Shown piece by piece: positions 18,485 to 26,540 of a stretch of DNA of 37,009 nt. The stretch spans positions 1-37,009 of the forward strand of contig JAIDRX010000032.1 of assembly GCA_029061495.1 (NCBI GenBank), written 5' to 3'. Position numbers and translations under genes: made by a program. Under the pieces are notes generated by a model. That model was not told the origin of the DNA. It did not search any database and saw only the letters and a program-made list of their open reading frames with translations. Source of the stretch: Clostridia bacterium. Its GTDB lineage: Bacteria; Bacillota; Clostridia; Christensenellales; Borkfalkiaceae. The stretch's first letter is position 1. Each line of letters begins with the position of its first letter.

Positions 18485-18526
18485 GCGTTTTTAACACGTT
18501 GCGGCTTATTTTTAGTAATCAAAAAA

Positions 18527-18547
18527 CGCTTGCGGTACGTCAACCAT
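18527..18547. repeat. Third copy of the GCTTGCGGTACGTCAA palindromic repeat
   Basis: AACGCTTGCGGTACGTCAACC, preceded by GCGGCTTATTTTTAGTAATCAAAA as in the 17003-17069 copy. Confidence 0.65.
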
Positions 18548-18607
18548 TTTTATGCAGTTAATAATAAATTTTTATGAGCTGCGCCCCGCGCCGAAAAGCG
18601 CGGGGCG

Positions 18608-18814
18608 TTTAAAAAAAATTGCCCAACCCCCTGCCACAGGAAATGAACCGTAAACCAAGTTTAATTGCTTGCGTTACGCCATGGTCGGACACCGTTCGCC
18701 TCCCTTAAAAAGCGGAAGGACAGGATAAAAGACCCTTCAACTCAAATCAACAGTTCGGTTGTGAATCACAAACCGAATACGGGAAACCACCGCCAATTTT
18801 TTTGCGGGTGAGCG
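18608..18814 (-). ncRNA. Array-terminal structured RNA candidate, copy 3
   Basis: Minus strand TTCGGTTTGTGATTCACAACCGAAC..., helices CCTTCC/GGGAGG, GTCCGACC/GGTTGGGC (18690-18683 / 18628-18621) followed by T8, and GTAA-CG-CAAG-CAATTAAA-CTTG-GT-TTAC. Confidence 0.72.
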
Positions 18815-18925
18815 AAGCGCAGGCCGCACCGCTAAAAGAATACCGGGGAGTGCACCAAACTCAGTACCGATACCGCACAGGTAGTCCACACACTTCGCAT
18901 TGTTGTACCAGCCGGAACGCAGCCA
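18815..18925 (-). other. Variable cassette A3-6: WLRSGWYNNAKCVDYLCGIGTEFGALPGILLAVRPAL
   Basis: Stop-free 37 codons between constant flanks. Confidence 0.85.
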
Positions 18926-19005
18926 AGCAAATAAAGCCTTTTACCCTTTAATTAATTATACCGCAAAATATAAGGTTATGCAAACCTGTTTGGCGGGGTA
19001 GGTAC

Positions 19006-19116
19006 AAGCGCAGGCCGCACCGCTAAGAGAAACGAGTTTACGGTATCATAATCAGCACCTGATCCGGATATATAATACCCATTTTGAGCATCGCCCATCT
19101 TGCCGGTACGCAGCCA
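19006..19116 (-). other. Variable cassette A3-5: WLRTGKMGDAQNGYYISGSGADYDTVNSFLLAVRPAL
   Basis: Stop-free 37 codons between constant flanks. Confidence 0.85.
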
Positions 19117-19196
19117 AGTAAATTAAGTCCTTTACCCTTTAATTAATTATACTGCAAAATATAAGGTTATGCAAACCTGTTTGGCGGGTTAAGTAC

Positions 19197-19307
19197 AAGC
19201 GCAGGCCGCACCGCTAAGAGTCGCGAGTTGTAAGTGCTCCATGAGCCACCCGTCCCTGACAAGTAATCAAGATCATGTGCAAGGCTATTAAGACCGGAAC
19301 GCAGCCA
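19197..19307 (-). other. Variable cassette A3-4: WLRSGLNSLAHDLDYLSGTGGSWSTYNSRLLAVRPAL
   Basis: Stop-free 37 codons between constant flanks. Confidence 0.85.
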
Positions 19308-19389
19308 AGCAATATTAAGTCCTTCACCCTTTAATTAATTATACCGCAAAATATAAGGTTTTGCAAAACTCTTTGGCGGGGCAAAAGTA

Positions 19390-19506
19390 AAGCGCAGGCC
19401 GCACCGCTAAAAGTCGCGATGTATATGCATTCCACGCGTCTCCGTTACTCGAAATATAATGTGCACCGTATGCAACTTTGCCATTACTAAAGCCGGAACG
19501 CAGCCA
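19390..19506 (-). other. Variable cassette A3-3: WLRSGFSNGKVAYGAHYISSNGDAWNAYTSRLLAVRPAL
   Basis: Stop-free 39 codons (117 nt); length change is a multiple of 3. Confidence 0.85.
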
Positions 19507-19585
19507 AGCAAATTAAGCCTTTTACCCTTTAATTAACTATACCGCAAAATATGAGGTTTGTAAACCTGTTTGGCGGGGTAAGTAC

Positions 19586-19696
19586 AAGCGCAGGCCGCAC
19601 CGCTAACTGACGCGATGTATAAGCATCACTATTACTGCCTGACACCGATAGGTAACTAGCGCTACACGCATCACCACGACTGCCGGTACGCAGCCA
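19586..19696 (-). other. Variable cassette A3-2: WLRTGSRGDACSASYLSVSGSNSDAYTSRQLAVRPAL
   Basis: Stop-free 37 codons between constant flanks. Confidence 0.85.
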
Positions 19697-19780
19697 AGCA
19701 ATATTAAGTCCTTTACCCTTTAAATTAATTATACCGCAAAATATGAGGTTTTGCAAACCTGTTTGGCAGTGGTAAAAGTA

Positions 19781-19891
19781 AAGCGCAGACCGCACCGCAT
19801 AAGGACGGTCTACATAGGTATGGTTACCACCGCCCGTCCCTGTCAAATAACCGGAGCCATTAGCCACGCTATCATAGCCGGAACGCAGCCA
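19781..19891 (-). other. Variable cassette A3-1: WLRSGYDSVANGSGYLTGTGGGNHTYVDRPYAVRSAL
   Basis: Stop-free 37 codons between constant flanks. Confidence 0.85.
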
Positions 19892-19921
19892 AGCTAATTT
19901 AAGTCTTTTACCCTTTACAAA

Positions 19922-19950
19922 AGCATAGCATAATTTTGCGTAAATGACAA
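19922..19950 (-). promoter_or_regulatory. Array 3 first-cassette promoter
   Basis: Minus strand TTGTCA-17 bp-TATGCT, extended -10 TGC. Confidence 0.7.
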
Positions 19951-19956
19951 TAACTT

Positions 19957-20001
19957 AAAAACCGCCCCTGCGCTTAAAGCGCGGGGGCGGTTAAATTTTT
20001 T
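19957..20001 (-). terminator. Rho-independent terminator downstream of rplA
   Basis: ACCGCCCCTGCGCTTAAAGCGCGGGGGCGGT hairpin followed on the minus strand by TTTTTAAG. Confidence 0.8.
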
Positions 20002-20004
20002 TTG

Positions 20005-20694
20005 TTAACCCTTATTATAAGTAATTTTAACGCCGGGGCCCATCGTAGCGGTGAGCGTTACACTCTTGATGTATTGACCCTTAGCGGTTGCGGGCTTAGC
20101 CTTAACTATAGCGTCCATAAGCGCGTTGAAGTTTTCGGCAATCTTTTCGGTTCCGAAAGATTTTTTGCCGATGGGGCAGTGAATGATAGCCGTTTTATCC
20201 AAACGGTACTCAACCTTACCTGCCTTAACTTCCTGAACTGCCTTAGCAACGTCCATGGTAACGGTACCCGACTTGGGGTTGGGCATTAAGCCCTTAGGTC
20301 CGAGAACACGACCGATACGTCCTACGACGCCCATCATGTCGGGGGTGGTAATCATAACGTCGAAGTCGAACCAGTTATCCTTCTGGATTCTCTGAATCAT
20401 TTCTTCTGCGCCGACGTAATCTGCGCCTGCCGCCGTAGCCGCGTCAGCCTTGTCGCCCTTTGCAACGACGAGGACCTTCTTCTGCTTACCTGTTCCGTTA
20501 GGAAGGACAAGCACGCCGCGGACCTGCTGGTCAGCCTGTCTGGGGTCTACGCCCAAGCGAACGTGAAGTTCGATAGTTTCGTCAAATTTAGCTTTTGCCG
20601 TATCGAGTACGATTTTTACGCCCTCATTGAGTTCGTAAGACTTTGAACGGTCGTAGGATTTAATGCTTTCTGCGTATTTCTTAGCAAGTTTCAT
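20005..20694 (-). CDS. rplA: 50S ribosomal protein L1
   Basis: [48 protein letters not shown]. Confidence 0.98.
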   Translation of the reverse strand: MKLAKKYAESIKSYDRSKSYELNEGVKIVLDTAKAKFDETIELHVRLGVDPRQADQQVRGVLVLPNGTGKQKKVLVVAKGDKADAATAAGADYVGAEEMIQRIQKDNWFDFDVMITTPDMMGVVGRIGRVLGPKGLMPNPKSGTVTMDVAKAVQEVKAGKVEYRLDKTAIIHCPIGKKSFGTEKIAENFNALMDAIVKAKPATAKGQYIKSVTLTATMGPGVKITYNKG

Positions 20695-20697
20695 TTT

Positions 20698-21123
20698 TTA
20701 CTCCTCCACCGTTACGCCCATCGAGCGGGCGGTACCCTTAACCATGCTCTTAGCTGCCTCTAAGTCGGTGCAGTTTAAATCGGGCATTTTGGTCTTGGCA
20801 ATTTCTTCAACCTGAGCCTTGGTAAGCTTGCCCACTTTATCCCTGTTGGGGCGTGCGCTTGCAGTCTCCAAACCTAACGCCTTTTTAATAAGTACGGGCG
20901 TGGGGGGAGTTTTCAGCTCGAACGTGAAGCTTCTGTCCTGATAGATGGTTACAACGCAGGGAATGATAAGTCCTGCCTGGTGAGCCGTCTTTGCGTTGAA
21001 TTCCTTGGTAAAGCCGGGTATGTTGATACCGTGGGGGCCGAGCGTAGAACCTACGGGGGGCGCGGGGGTTGCTTTACCGGCGGGAAGTTGCAGTTTTACA
21101 ACCGCAGTAATCTTTTTTGCCAT
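20698..21123 (-). CDS. rplK: 50S ribosomal protein L11
   Basis: [38 protein letters not shown]. Confidence 0.98.
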   Translation of the reverse strand: MAKKITAVVKLQLPAGKATPAPPVGSTLGPHGINIPGFTKEFNAKTAHQAGLIIPCVVTIYQDRSFTFELKTPPTPVLIKKALGLETASARPNRDKVGKLTKAQVEEIAKTKMPDLNCTDLEAAKSMVKGTARSMGVTVEE

Positions 21124-21234
21124 AAAAAATTTACCTCCGTGGTGGTTATAGCGAATATACCATTAGAAAGATTTAATATATTCTCCCACCTGACCGTCCT
21201 CGCGGACGGTATATAACGCGGCATTAAAGCCGAA

Positions 21235-21768
21235 TTACTGTTGAACTTTTCTTATCTGAATATACTCCACTTCTACGTCGGTATTTCTGCCGAACATCTG
21301 AATGTTGAGCTTTGCCTTCTGGGCAAGGTCGTTCAGCTCGGTAACCGTACCTTCAAATCCTTCCAAGGGACCGGACTCAACGCAGACTGTATCGCCGACG
21401 GCGAAGTCCGCCTCGATAGGAGCTTCTTCAAGGCGCATTTTTCTGATCTCCGCTTCCTTCAAAGGAATGGGTCTGCCCTGAGGACCTACAAAGCCCGTAA
21501 CTCCCCTCGTGTTGGTTATCCAGTACCAAAGCTGGTTGGAGTAAATCATTTTTATAAACACGTAGCAAGGCAACAGCTTGCGCTCTACTATCTTGCGCTT
21601 GCCGTTCTTCTCTTCGATAGTCTGTTCCATAGGAATTTTGACGTCGAAAATCATGCCTTGTAAATTGTTATTTTCAATAAGCCTTTCAAGGTTGTCCTTC
21701 ACCATAGACTCGTAACCGGCGTAAGTGTGAAGGATATACCAGCAGGGCGTAGTAGTAACGTCTACCAT
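21235..21768 (-). CDS. nusG: Transcription termination/antitermination factor NusG
   Basis: WYILHTYAGYESMVKDNLER, TRGVTGFVGPQGRPIPL, KOW GDTVCVESGPLEGFEGTV. Confidence 0.97.
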   Translation of the reverse strand: MVDVTTTPCWYILHTYAGYESMVKDNLERLIENNNLQGMIFDVKIPMEQTIEEKNGKRKIVERKLLPCYVFIKMIYSNQLWYWITNTRGVTGFVGPQGRPIPLKEAEIRKMRLEEAPIEADFAVGDTVCVESGPLEGFEGTVTELNDLAQKAKLNIQMFGRNTDVEVEYIQIRKVQQ

Positions 21769-21771
21769 AAA

Positions 21772-22017
21772 TTAATTTTCTCCAATACCCTTTATGCTGG
21801 TGATAACTTTTAAAAGCTCGTTAAGTCCGTAGTTAATTGCCGTAACTATTACGGTAAAGGTTACAACGACTACCAGAACTACGCAGGTAGCCTTTACAAC
21901 CTTGGGGAACGACGGCCAGGTAACCCTTTTCAGCTCGGAAAAGGTTTCCTTAAGCTTTCTGCCCATTCTCACGAAGATATTGGGCTTTTTAACCTTGTTA
22001 TCGTTTTTCTGTGCCAT
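21772..22017 (-). CDS. secE: Preprotein translocase subunit SecE
   Basis: FSELKRVTWPSFPKVVKATCVVLVVVVTFTVIVTAINYGLNELL. Confidence 0.93.
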   Translation of the reverse strand: MAQKNDNKVKKPNIFVRMGRKLKETFSELKRVTWPSFPKVVKATCVVLVVVVTFTVIVTAINYGLNELLKVITSIKGIGEN

Positions 22018-22178
22018 TACTTCGTTTCCTTATGCTCGGTATGCTTTTTGCAGAAAGGGCAGTACTTACTGATAGTAAGCCTGTCGGGATCGTTACGCTT
22101 GTTTTTATAGCTGTCGTAATTTCTGTGCTTGCATTCGGTGCACTCGAAAGTAATTTTAGCCCTTGTTGACGCTTTCAT
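22017..22178 (-). CDS. rpmG: 50S ribosomal protein L33
   Basis: Hand-translated (below the ORF-track cutoff): [58 protein letters not shown] overlap with secE. Confidence 0.95.
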   Translation of the reverse strand: MKASTRAKITFECTECKHRNYDSYKNKRNDPDRLTISKYCPFCKKHTEHKETK

Positions 22179-22370
22179 TTTGGAAAACTCCGTACAAAAA
22201 AATTACACCCCCCAAATCGGGATGTATAAGAATATTACCATATAAAATAGTGTGTGTCAACTTATTTTGCCTTTATGGCTAAATTTTTTTGACTTATCCA
22301 CAAAAGAATTTACCCCCTCCGCTTTATTACCGAGGGGGTAAAAACGTATTAAAATCAGGAGAGATTTTTA

Positions 22371-22529
22371 TTATTTTTTAGTATCGCACTTGTCGCAGTG
22401 CGGACAGGTTTTGCAGCCGCAGTCGCAACAACCGCCCTTCTTTTTTATCTTTCTGTAAATAAGCACCGCGGCAACCGCAAGCACCGCAACCGATACTATT
22501 ACTATTACGGCAATATCTACACCGTTCAT
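22371..22529 (-). CDS. FeoB-associated Cys-rich small membrane protein
   Basis: MNGVDIAVIVIVSVAVLAVAAVLIYRKIKKKGGCCDCGCKTCPHCDKCDTKK, directly downstream of feoB with overlapping start. Confidence 0.8.
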   Translation of the reverse strand: MNGVDIAVIVIVSVAVLAVAAVLIYRKIKKKGGCCDCGCKTCPHCDKCDTKK

Positions 22530-24829
22530 TCCTTTTTCCGCCTTTTGAAAATTTTCATAATATCGAACTTGCCGGTATTTCTGAGGACTATAAACGTTAC
22601 CACTACCGCGATAACCGCAACCCAGATTGCAAGGGGCCAGATAAACGAGCCGATAGTGTAAATCATTGCGCCCACTACGTAGCTCGTAGCAACCCAGAAC
22701 AAAAGCGTCCATTTGAACTTGCCTTTGGGGAGCTCCGCCCTTGCCGTTGCGCATGCCGCAAAGCAGGGTATCGTCGTCATATTGAACGCGATAAACGCTA
22801 TCAGCGCCGCGATACATTCGCGCTGTGAAACTCCGCTGTCCGCCGTAATTATATTTATGAGACCTGCAAGCTCTTCTATTCCTTCCTCCGTTCCTTCGCC
22901 CGCGTACGCGCCTATGCAGAGTGCGAGGGTCGTGAACGTTGCGATAACGTTTTCCTTAGCGATAAGTCCCGTAATAGCCGCAACCGCGAATACCCAGCCG
23001 AACTGACCCAATTGCGAGCCGAAGCCAAGCGGCGTAAATACGGGCTGTAAGAACATACCGATAGATGCGAGGATAGAGTTTTGCATTTCCTCGTCGGGGA
23101 GGTAATGCCACTTCCAGCTTAAATGCGAGAACAGCCAGATTATAATAGTCGAAGCAAAAATTATGGTAAACGCTTTTTTGACGAAGTGTTTTGTCTTATC
23201 CCACAGATGGAGCATCAGGTTTTTGAAGCCCGGCAAGTGGTATGCGGGAAGCTCCATTATGAACGGAGGAGTTTCGCCTTTAAGCGTCGTGTTGCGCATT
23301 AAGAGTACGCACGCAATAGCCGTACAAATTCCGAGTAAGTACATGCAGAAGGTTATTACGTCGGCATTGCCCACGCCGAACGCCATAACGATACCGCCCG
23401 CAACCGCCGTGAGTATGGGCAACTTTGCCCCGCACGAGAAGAAGGGTATTACCCTGACGGTTGCCGTCCTCTCCTTTTCGTCGGCGAGAGTTCGCGTATT
23501 TATCGTCGCGGGAAGCGAGCAGCCGAAGCCCATTATCATAGGCATGAAAGCTCTGCCCGAAAGTCCGAAGCGGCGGAAAATTCTGTCAAGCACGAAGGCA
23601 ATTCTCGCCATGTAGCCCGTGTCCTCCAAAAGCGAGAAGAACAGGAAAAGCGTAAGTATCTGGGGAAGGAAGCCGAGCACTGCGAATATGCCGCCCAAAA
23701 CTCCGTCGCCCACAAGTCCCGTAGCCCATTCCGCGGCGCCGCCCCTTTCCATAAGGGTGATTATACCGTCGGAGATATGGTCTAAGAAAAGGTTTAAAAA
23801 GTTAGTCAGTATTACGCCGGGTGAATACACCGTTCCGTCGTAGAATACGGCTAATATTTCAACGCCGAAGTTGTTGGGGTCGCCGTCCTCGTTGCAAAGG
23901 CCGAGCTCTTGTAAAGAGGGCATCCAGCCCTGCTTTTCGGTAAAGCCGTTCAGGAAGAACAGGTTTTCCGAGAAGGTCAAGTGGAACACGAAAAATAGTA
24001 TTACTATGAATATGGGAATAGCCCATACCCTGTGGGTTAAAACTCTGTCTATCTTGTCGGATTTGGTAAGCTGCTCTTTCGCCGCCTTTACCTTTGCCGT
24101 CGAGAGATTTCCCGATATGTACTTATACCTTTCGTCGGCGATGACCGCCTCCAAATCTTCGTTCGATGCCGCGCTTTCAAGCGCCTGTTTTGCGCCTTTG
24201 CGTTCAAGCTCTATTTCGTCGTTTTCCAAAAGCTTTACCGCATGGAACAGGGGGGAAGCTACTTCCTCCGCCTCGTAGTAAGCGCAGGCCGTTTCAAGCT
24301 GTTTATCAATCACGCCCTTTAAAACGGTAGTGCCTTTTCTTTCGGCAGGCATTGCGCAAGCCCTGTCCATAAGCTGTTTAATGCCCTTGGCTTTCAAGGC
24401 GGAAATTTCAACTACGGGAACGCCGAGCTCTTTTTCCAAAGCCTTTGCGTCGATTTTGTCGCCCGACTTTTCAACCTCGTCCATCATGTTCAAAGCGACT
24501 ATGACGGGAACGTCCATCTCTAAAAGCTGGGTGGTCAAATACAGGTTGCGCTCTAAGTTGGTTGCGTCAACTATGTTTATAATGCCGTCGGGCTTTTCGT
24601 CCAAAATAAAGTTACGAGAAATAACTTCCTCGGGGGTGTAGGGCGAAAGCGAATATATACCTGGCAAGTCGACTATGTTTACGTTTTTATCGCCGCCCTT
24701 ATAGGTGCCCTCGCGCTTGTCAACGGTAACACCCGGCCAGTTGCCGACGTGCGCGGTCGAACCCGTAAGCGCGTTGAAAAGCGTAGTCTTACCGCAGTTG
24801 GGGTTGCCCGCTAATGCAAAAGTTTTCAT
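22526..24829 (-). CDS. feoB: Ferrous iron transport protein B
   Basis: ALAGNPNCGKTTLFNALTGSTAHVGNWPGVTVDKREG, NMMDE, gate-domain motifs GFGCSLPA. Confidence 0.97.
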   Translation of the reverse strand: MKTFALAGNPNCGKTTLFNALTGSTAHVGNWPGVTVDKREGTYKGGDKNVNIVDLPGIYSLSPYTPEEVISRNFILDEKPDGIINIVDATNLERNLYLTTQLLEMDVPVIVALNMMDEVEKSGDKIDAKALEKELGVPVVEISALKAKGIKQLMDRACAMPAERKGTTVLKGVIDKQLETACAYYEAEEVASPLFHAVKLLENDEIELERKGAKQALESAASNEDLEAVIADERYKYISGNLSTAKVKAAKEQLTKSDKIDRVLTHRVWAIPIFIVILFFVFHLTFSENLFFLNGFTEKQGWMPSLQELGLCNEDGDPNNFGVEILAVFYDGTVYSPGVILTNFLNLFLDHISDGIITLMERGGAAEWATGLVGDGVLGGIFAVLGFLPQILTLFLFFSLLEDTGYMARIAFVLDRIFRRFGLSGRAFMPMIMGFGCSLPATINTRTLADEKERTATVRVIPFFSCGAKLPILTAVAGGIVMAFGVGNADVITFCMYLLGICTAIACVLLMRNTTLKGETPPFIMELPAYHLPGFKNLMLHLWDKTKHFVKKAFTIIFASTIIIWLFSHLSWKWHYLPDEEMQNSILASIGMFLQPVFTPLGFGSQLGQFGWVFAVAAITGLIAKENVIATFTTLALCIGAYAGEGTEEGIEELAGLINIITADSGVSQRECIAALIAFIAFNMTTIPCFAACATARAELPKGKFKWTLLFWVATSYVVGAMIYTIGSFIWPLAIWVAVIAVVVTFIVLRNTGKFDIMKIFKRRKKE

Positions 24830-25056
24830 ATCTTTTCTACCTCCACACAGGCAGCCTCCGCTTTACGCAGCGTCAGCTCGTACCCGCGTATCGTAATCTC
24901 TATGGGATCGCCGAGCGGCGCTTTTTTTCTCATAGTCAGTTCCGCGCCGGGGGTAACGCCCATGTCGAACAGCCTGCGCCTTATGCGCCCCTCGCCCGTA
25001 ACCGCTATAATTTTACCGCTCTCTCCAACGGTAAAATCTGAGAGCAATTTACTCAT
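24826..25056 (-). CDS. feoA: FeoA family protein
   Basis: RRRLFDMGVTPGAELTMRKKAPLGDPIEITIRGYELTLRKAEAACVEV. Confidence 0.9.
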   Translation of the reverse strand: MSKLLSDFTVGESGKIIAVTGEGRIRRRLFDMGVTPGAELTMRKKAPLGDPIEITIRGYELTLRKAEAACVEVEKI

Positions 25057-25163
25057 ATAAACTCCTTTTTCATTTTCTGTATAATATATTCGCGGCATTT
25101 ATAAAATAAACCGCGGTTTATTTTTTTGATGAAAAAATTCGGGGCGTTAAGCCCTGTGAATTT

Positions 25164-25376
25164 TTACGCAACTAAAATTTTGCCCGCCAGCGTTCTGTCA
25201 AGGCAAAGCCTGCCCTCTTTTACGATAACTATTACATTGCCGCCGGTAGAGGATATCAGGGTTATCTTTTCTCCTTCGGCGATTCCGAGCGACTGCAAAT
25301 GTTTTTTAACCTTGTCGTCCGCGCCGACTTTTCTCACTTCAAGCTCGCACCCTCTGGGCGCAATTGCTATGGGCAT
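25164..25376 (-). CDS. FeoA family protein (second copy)
   Basis: KVKKHLQSLGIAEGEKITLISSTGGNVIVIVKEGRLCLDRTLAGKILV. Confidence 0.85.
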   Translation of the reverse strand: MPIAIAPRGCELEVRKVGADDKVKKHLQSLGIAEGEKITLISSTGGNVIVIVKEGRLCLDRTLAGKILVA

Positions 25377-25493
25377 AAACTCCTCCCAAAAATTAACCGT
25401 GATTAATTTTTATTACATTACATATTATAATCTGGCAAAATCCGTTTGTCAACAAAAAAATTAACCTAAGTTTAGTTTTTTTGTAAAATTTTT

Positions 25494-25859
25494 TCAGCGG
25501 TGTTTTTCGACGTATTCACGCATCATATCGAAGGTAGCTTCGGAAATGACGTGCTCCATCTCGCAGGCATCGGCGTCGGCGTCAAGTCCGTTCACGCCGT
25601 GAAGAATTAAAAAGTCGCGTATGATGCAGTGGCGCTCGTAAATGCGCGTTGCGTACTCCTCTCCCTTTTTGGTGAGGTAAATGTGCATACCGTCGCACTC
25701 TACAAAGCCCGAGCTTTGTAGTATTTTAACCGCCTTCTGCACTGCGGGCTGAGATACTCCCTCTTTGCGGGCAACGTCAACCCTGTGCACGAACTCCGAC
25801 TCCTTCGATAAAAGAAGGATACTTTCAAGATAATCTTCGGTAGACTGATTCCTTTTCAT
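25494..25859 (-). CDS. DtxR/MntR family metal-dependent transcriptional regulator
   Basis: STEDYLESILLL...VHRVDVARKEGVSQPAVQKAVKIL...GEEYATRIYERHCIIRDFLILHGV. Confidence 0.9.
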   Translation of the reverse strand: MKRNQSTEDYLESILLLSKESEFVHRVDVARKEGVSQPAVQKAVKILQSSGFVECDGMHIYLTKKGEEYATRIYERHCIIRDFLILHGVNGLDADADACEMEHVISEATFDMMREYVEKHR

Positions 25860-25930
25860 AATTATTCCTCACGCATAAAAAAGCGTTCCCACCATTTTCT
25901 TTGCGGCATGGGGTGCACGGCTTTTTATTA

Positions 25931-26137
25931 TTAATCTTCTAACCCCAAAAGATAATCAGCCGAAACTTCCAAAACCTTGCAAAGCGCACGAATGTCGTTC
26001 ACATTCGGCTCGGACAATCCTTGCTCCCAGCTCGCTAAACCTGTAATTGATTTATGTACTAATTCAGCTAATTGCTTTTGCGTCAAACCTTTTTCTTTTC
26101 TCAGTTCCTTTATTCGTGTTTTTATTTCGTACTTCAT
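25931..26137 (-). CDS. XRE-family HTH transcriptional regulator
   Basis: IKELRKEKGLTQKQLAELVHKSITGLASWEQGLSEPNVNDIRALCKVLEVSADYLLG. Confidence 0.9.
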   Translation of the reverse strand: MKYEIKTRIKELRKEKGLTQKQLAELVHKSITGLASWEQGLSEPNVNDIRALCKVLEVSADYLLGLED

Positions 26138-26226
26138 GTTTTTAATTTTACTACGAAATACTAAATTTTAGTTGACACTACTAAAATTTAGTATTAAAAT
26201 AAAGAAAAAACTTTTTGTCATAAATT

Positions 26227-26496
26227 ATGGAAATAGAAAATAACTGCAAAAACTGTAAATTTTATGTTAAGCATTATGAAATTTATAACAATGTGCGTTT
26301 GCGGTATATACAGGACGGGCACTGCAAAAACGGACAAGTCCGCAAAAACATATCACGTGCTTTAATTGCAAAAAATTCCGTCTGCAAGCATTGGGAGAAG
26401 GAACAACCCGACTTGCCGACTGAAAACGCACAAAAATTGCTTCGCAATATAAAGCGGCAAATTAACGAACTACTTTTAATATTTAAAAACGACTAA
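26227..26496 (+). CDS. Hypothetical Cys-containing small protein
   Basis: 89-aa ORF MEIENNCKNCKFYVKHYE..., divergent from the XRE gene, CxxC motif. Confidence 0.55.
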   Translation: MEIENNCKNCKFYVKHYEIYNNVRLRYIQDGHCKNGQVRKNISRALIAKNSVCKHWEKEQPDLPTENAQKLLRNIKRQINELLLIFKND

Positions 26497-26540
26497 TCGG
26501 CGCGGGCTTTAGCCCGCACCGATTAATTTTTATTTCATTT

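Larger units (their letters stand above)
18574..19950 (-). repeat. Cassette array 3: promoter, six variable cassettes, conserved terminal RNA element, hairpin
   Basis: Six cassettes at 190-199 bp spacing with the same constant blocks; lies between rplA and rplJ. Confidence 0.94.

Noticed and set aside
7085-19950. Interpreting the arrays as CRISPR
   Set aside because: Unit is about 192 bp with repeats over 100 bp, the variable cores keep a reading frame and shared amino-acid framework, and there are no cas genes.
7085-19950. Interpreting the arrays as a canonical DGR
   Set aside because: No RT, Avd or single template repeat in the window, and core differences include synonymous framework changes and non-adenine-pattern substitutions. 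Only similarity to DGR-type variable domains is claimed.
7085-19950. Interpreting the arrays as an integron cassette array
   Set aside because: No IntI integrase, no attC-like R/L boxes, and constant blocks extend through promoter and coding-like flanks.
22371-22817. 148-aa minus-strand ORF as annotated in the track
   Set aside because: Its N-terminal part is out-of-frame feoB; only the last 52 codons (22371-22529) form the real Cys-rich protein.
25455-25480. Possible DtxR/MntR operator TTAACCTAAGTTTAGTTT upstream of feo
   Set aside because: Only weak dyad symmetry; cannot be distinguished from AT-rich background without a motif model.
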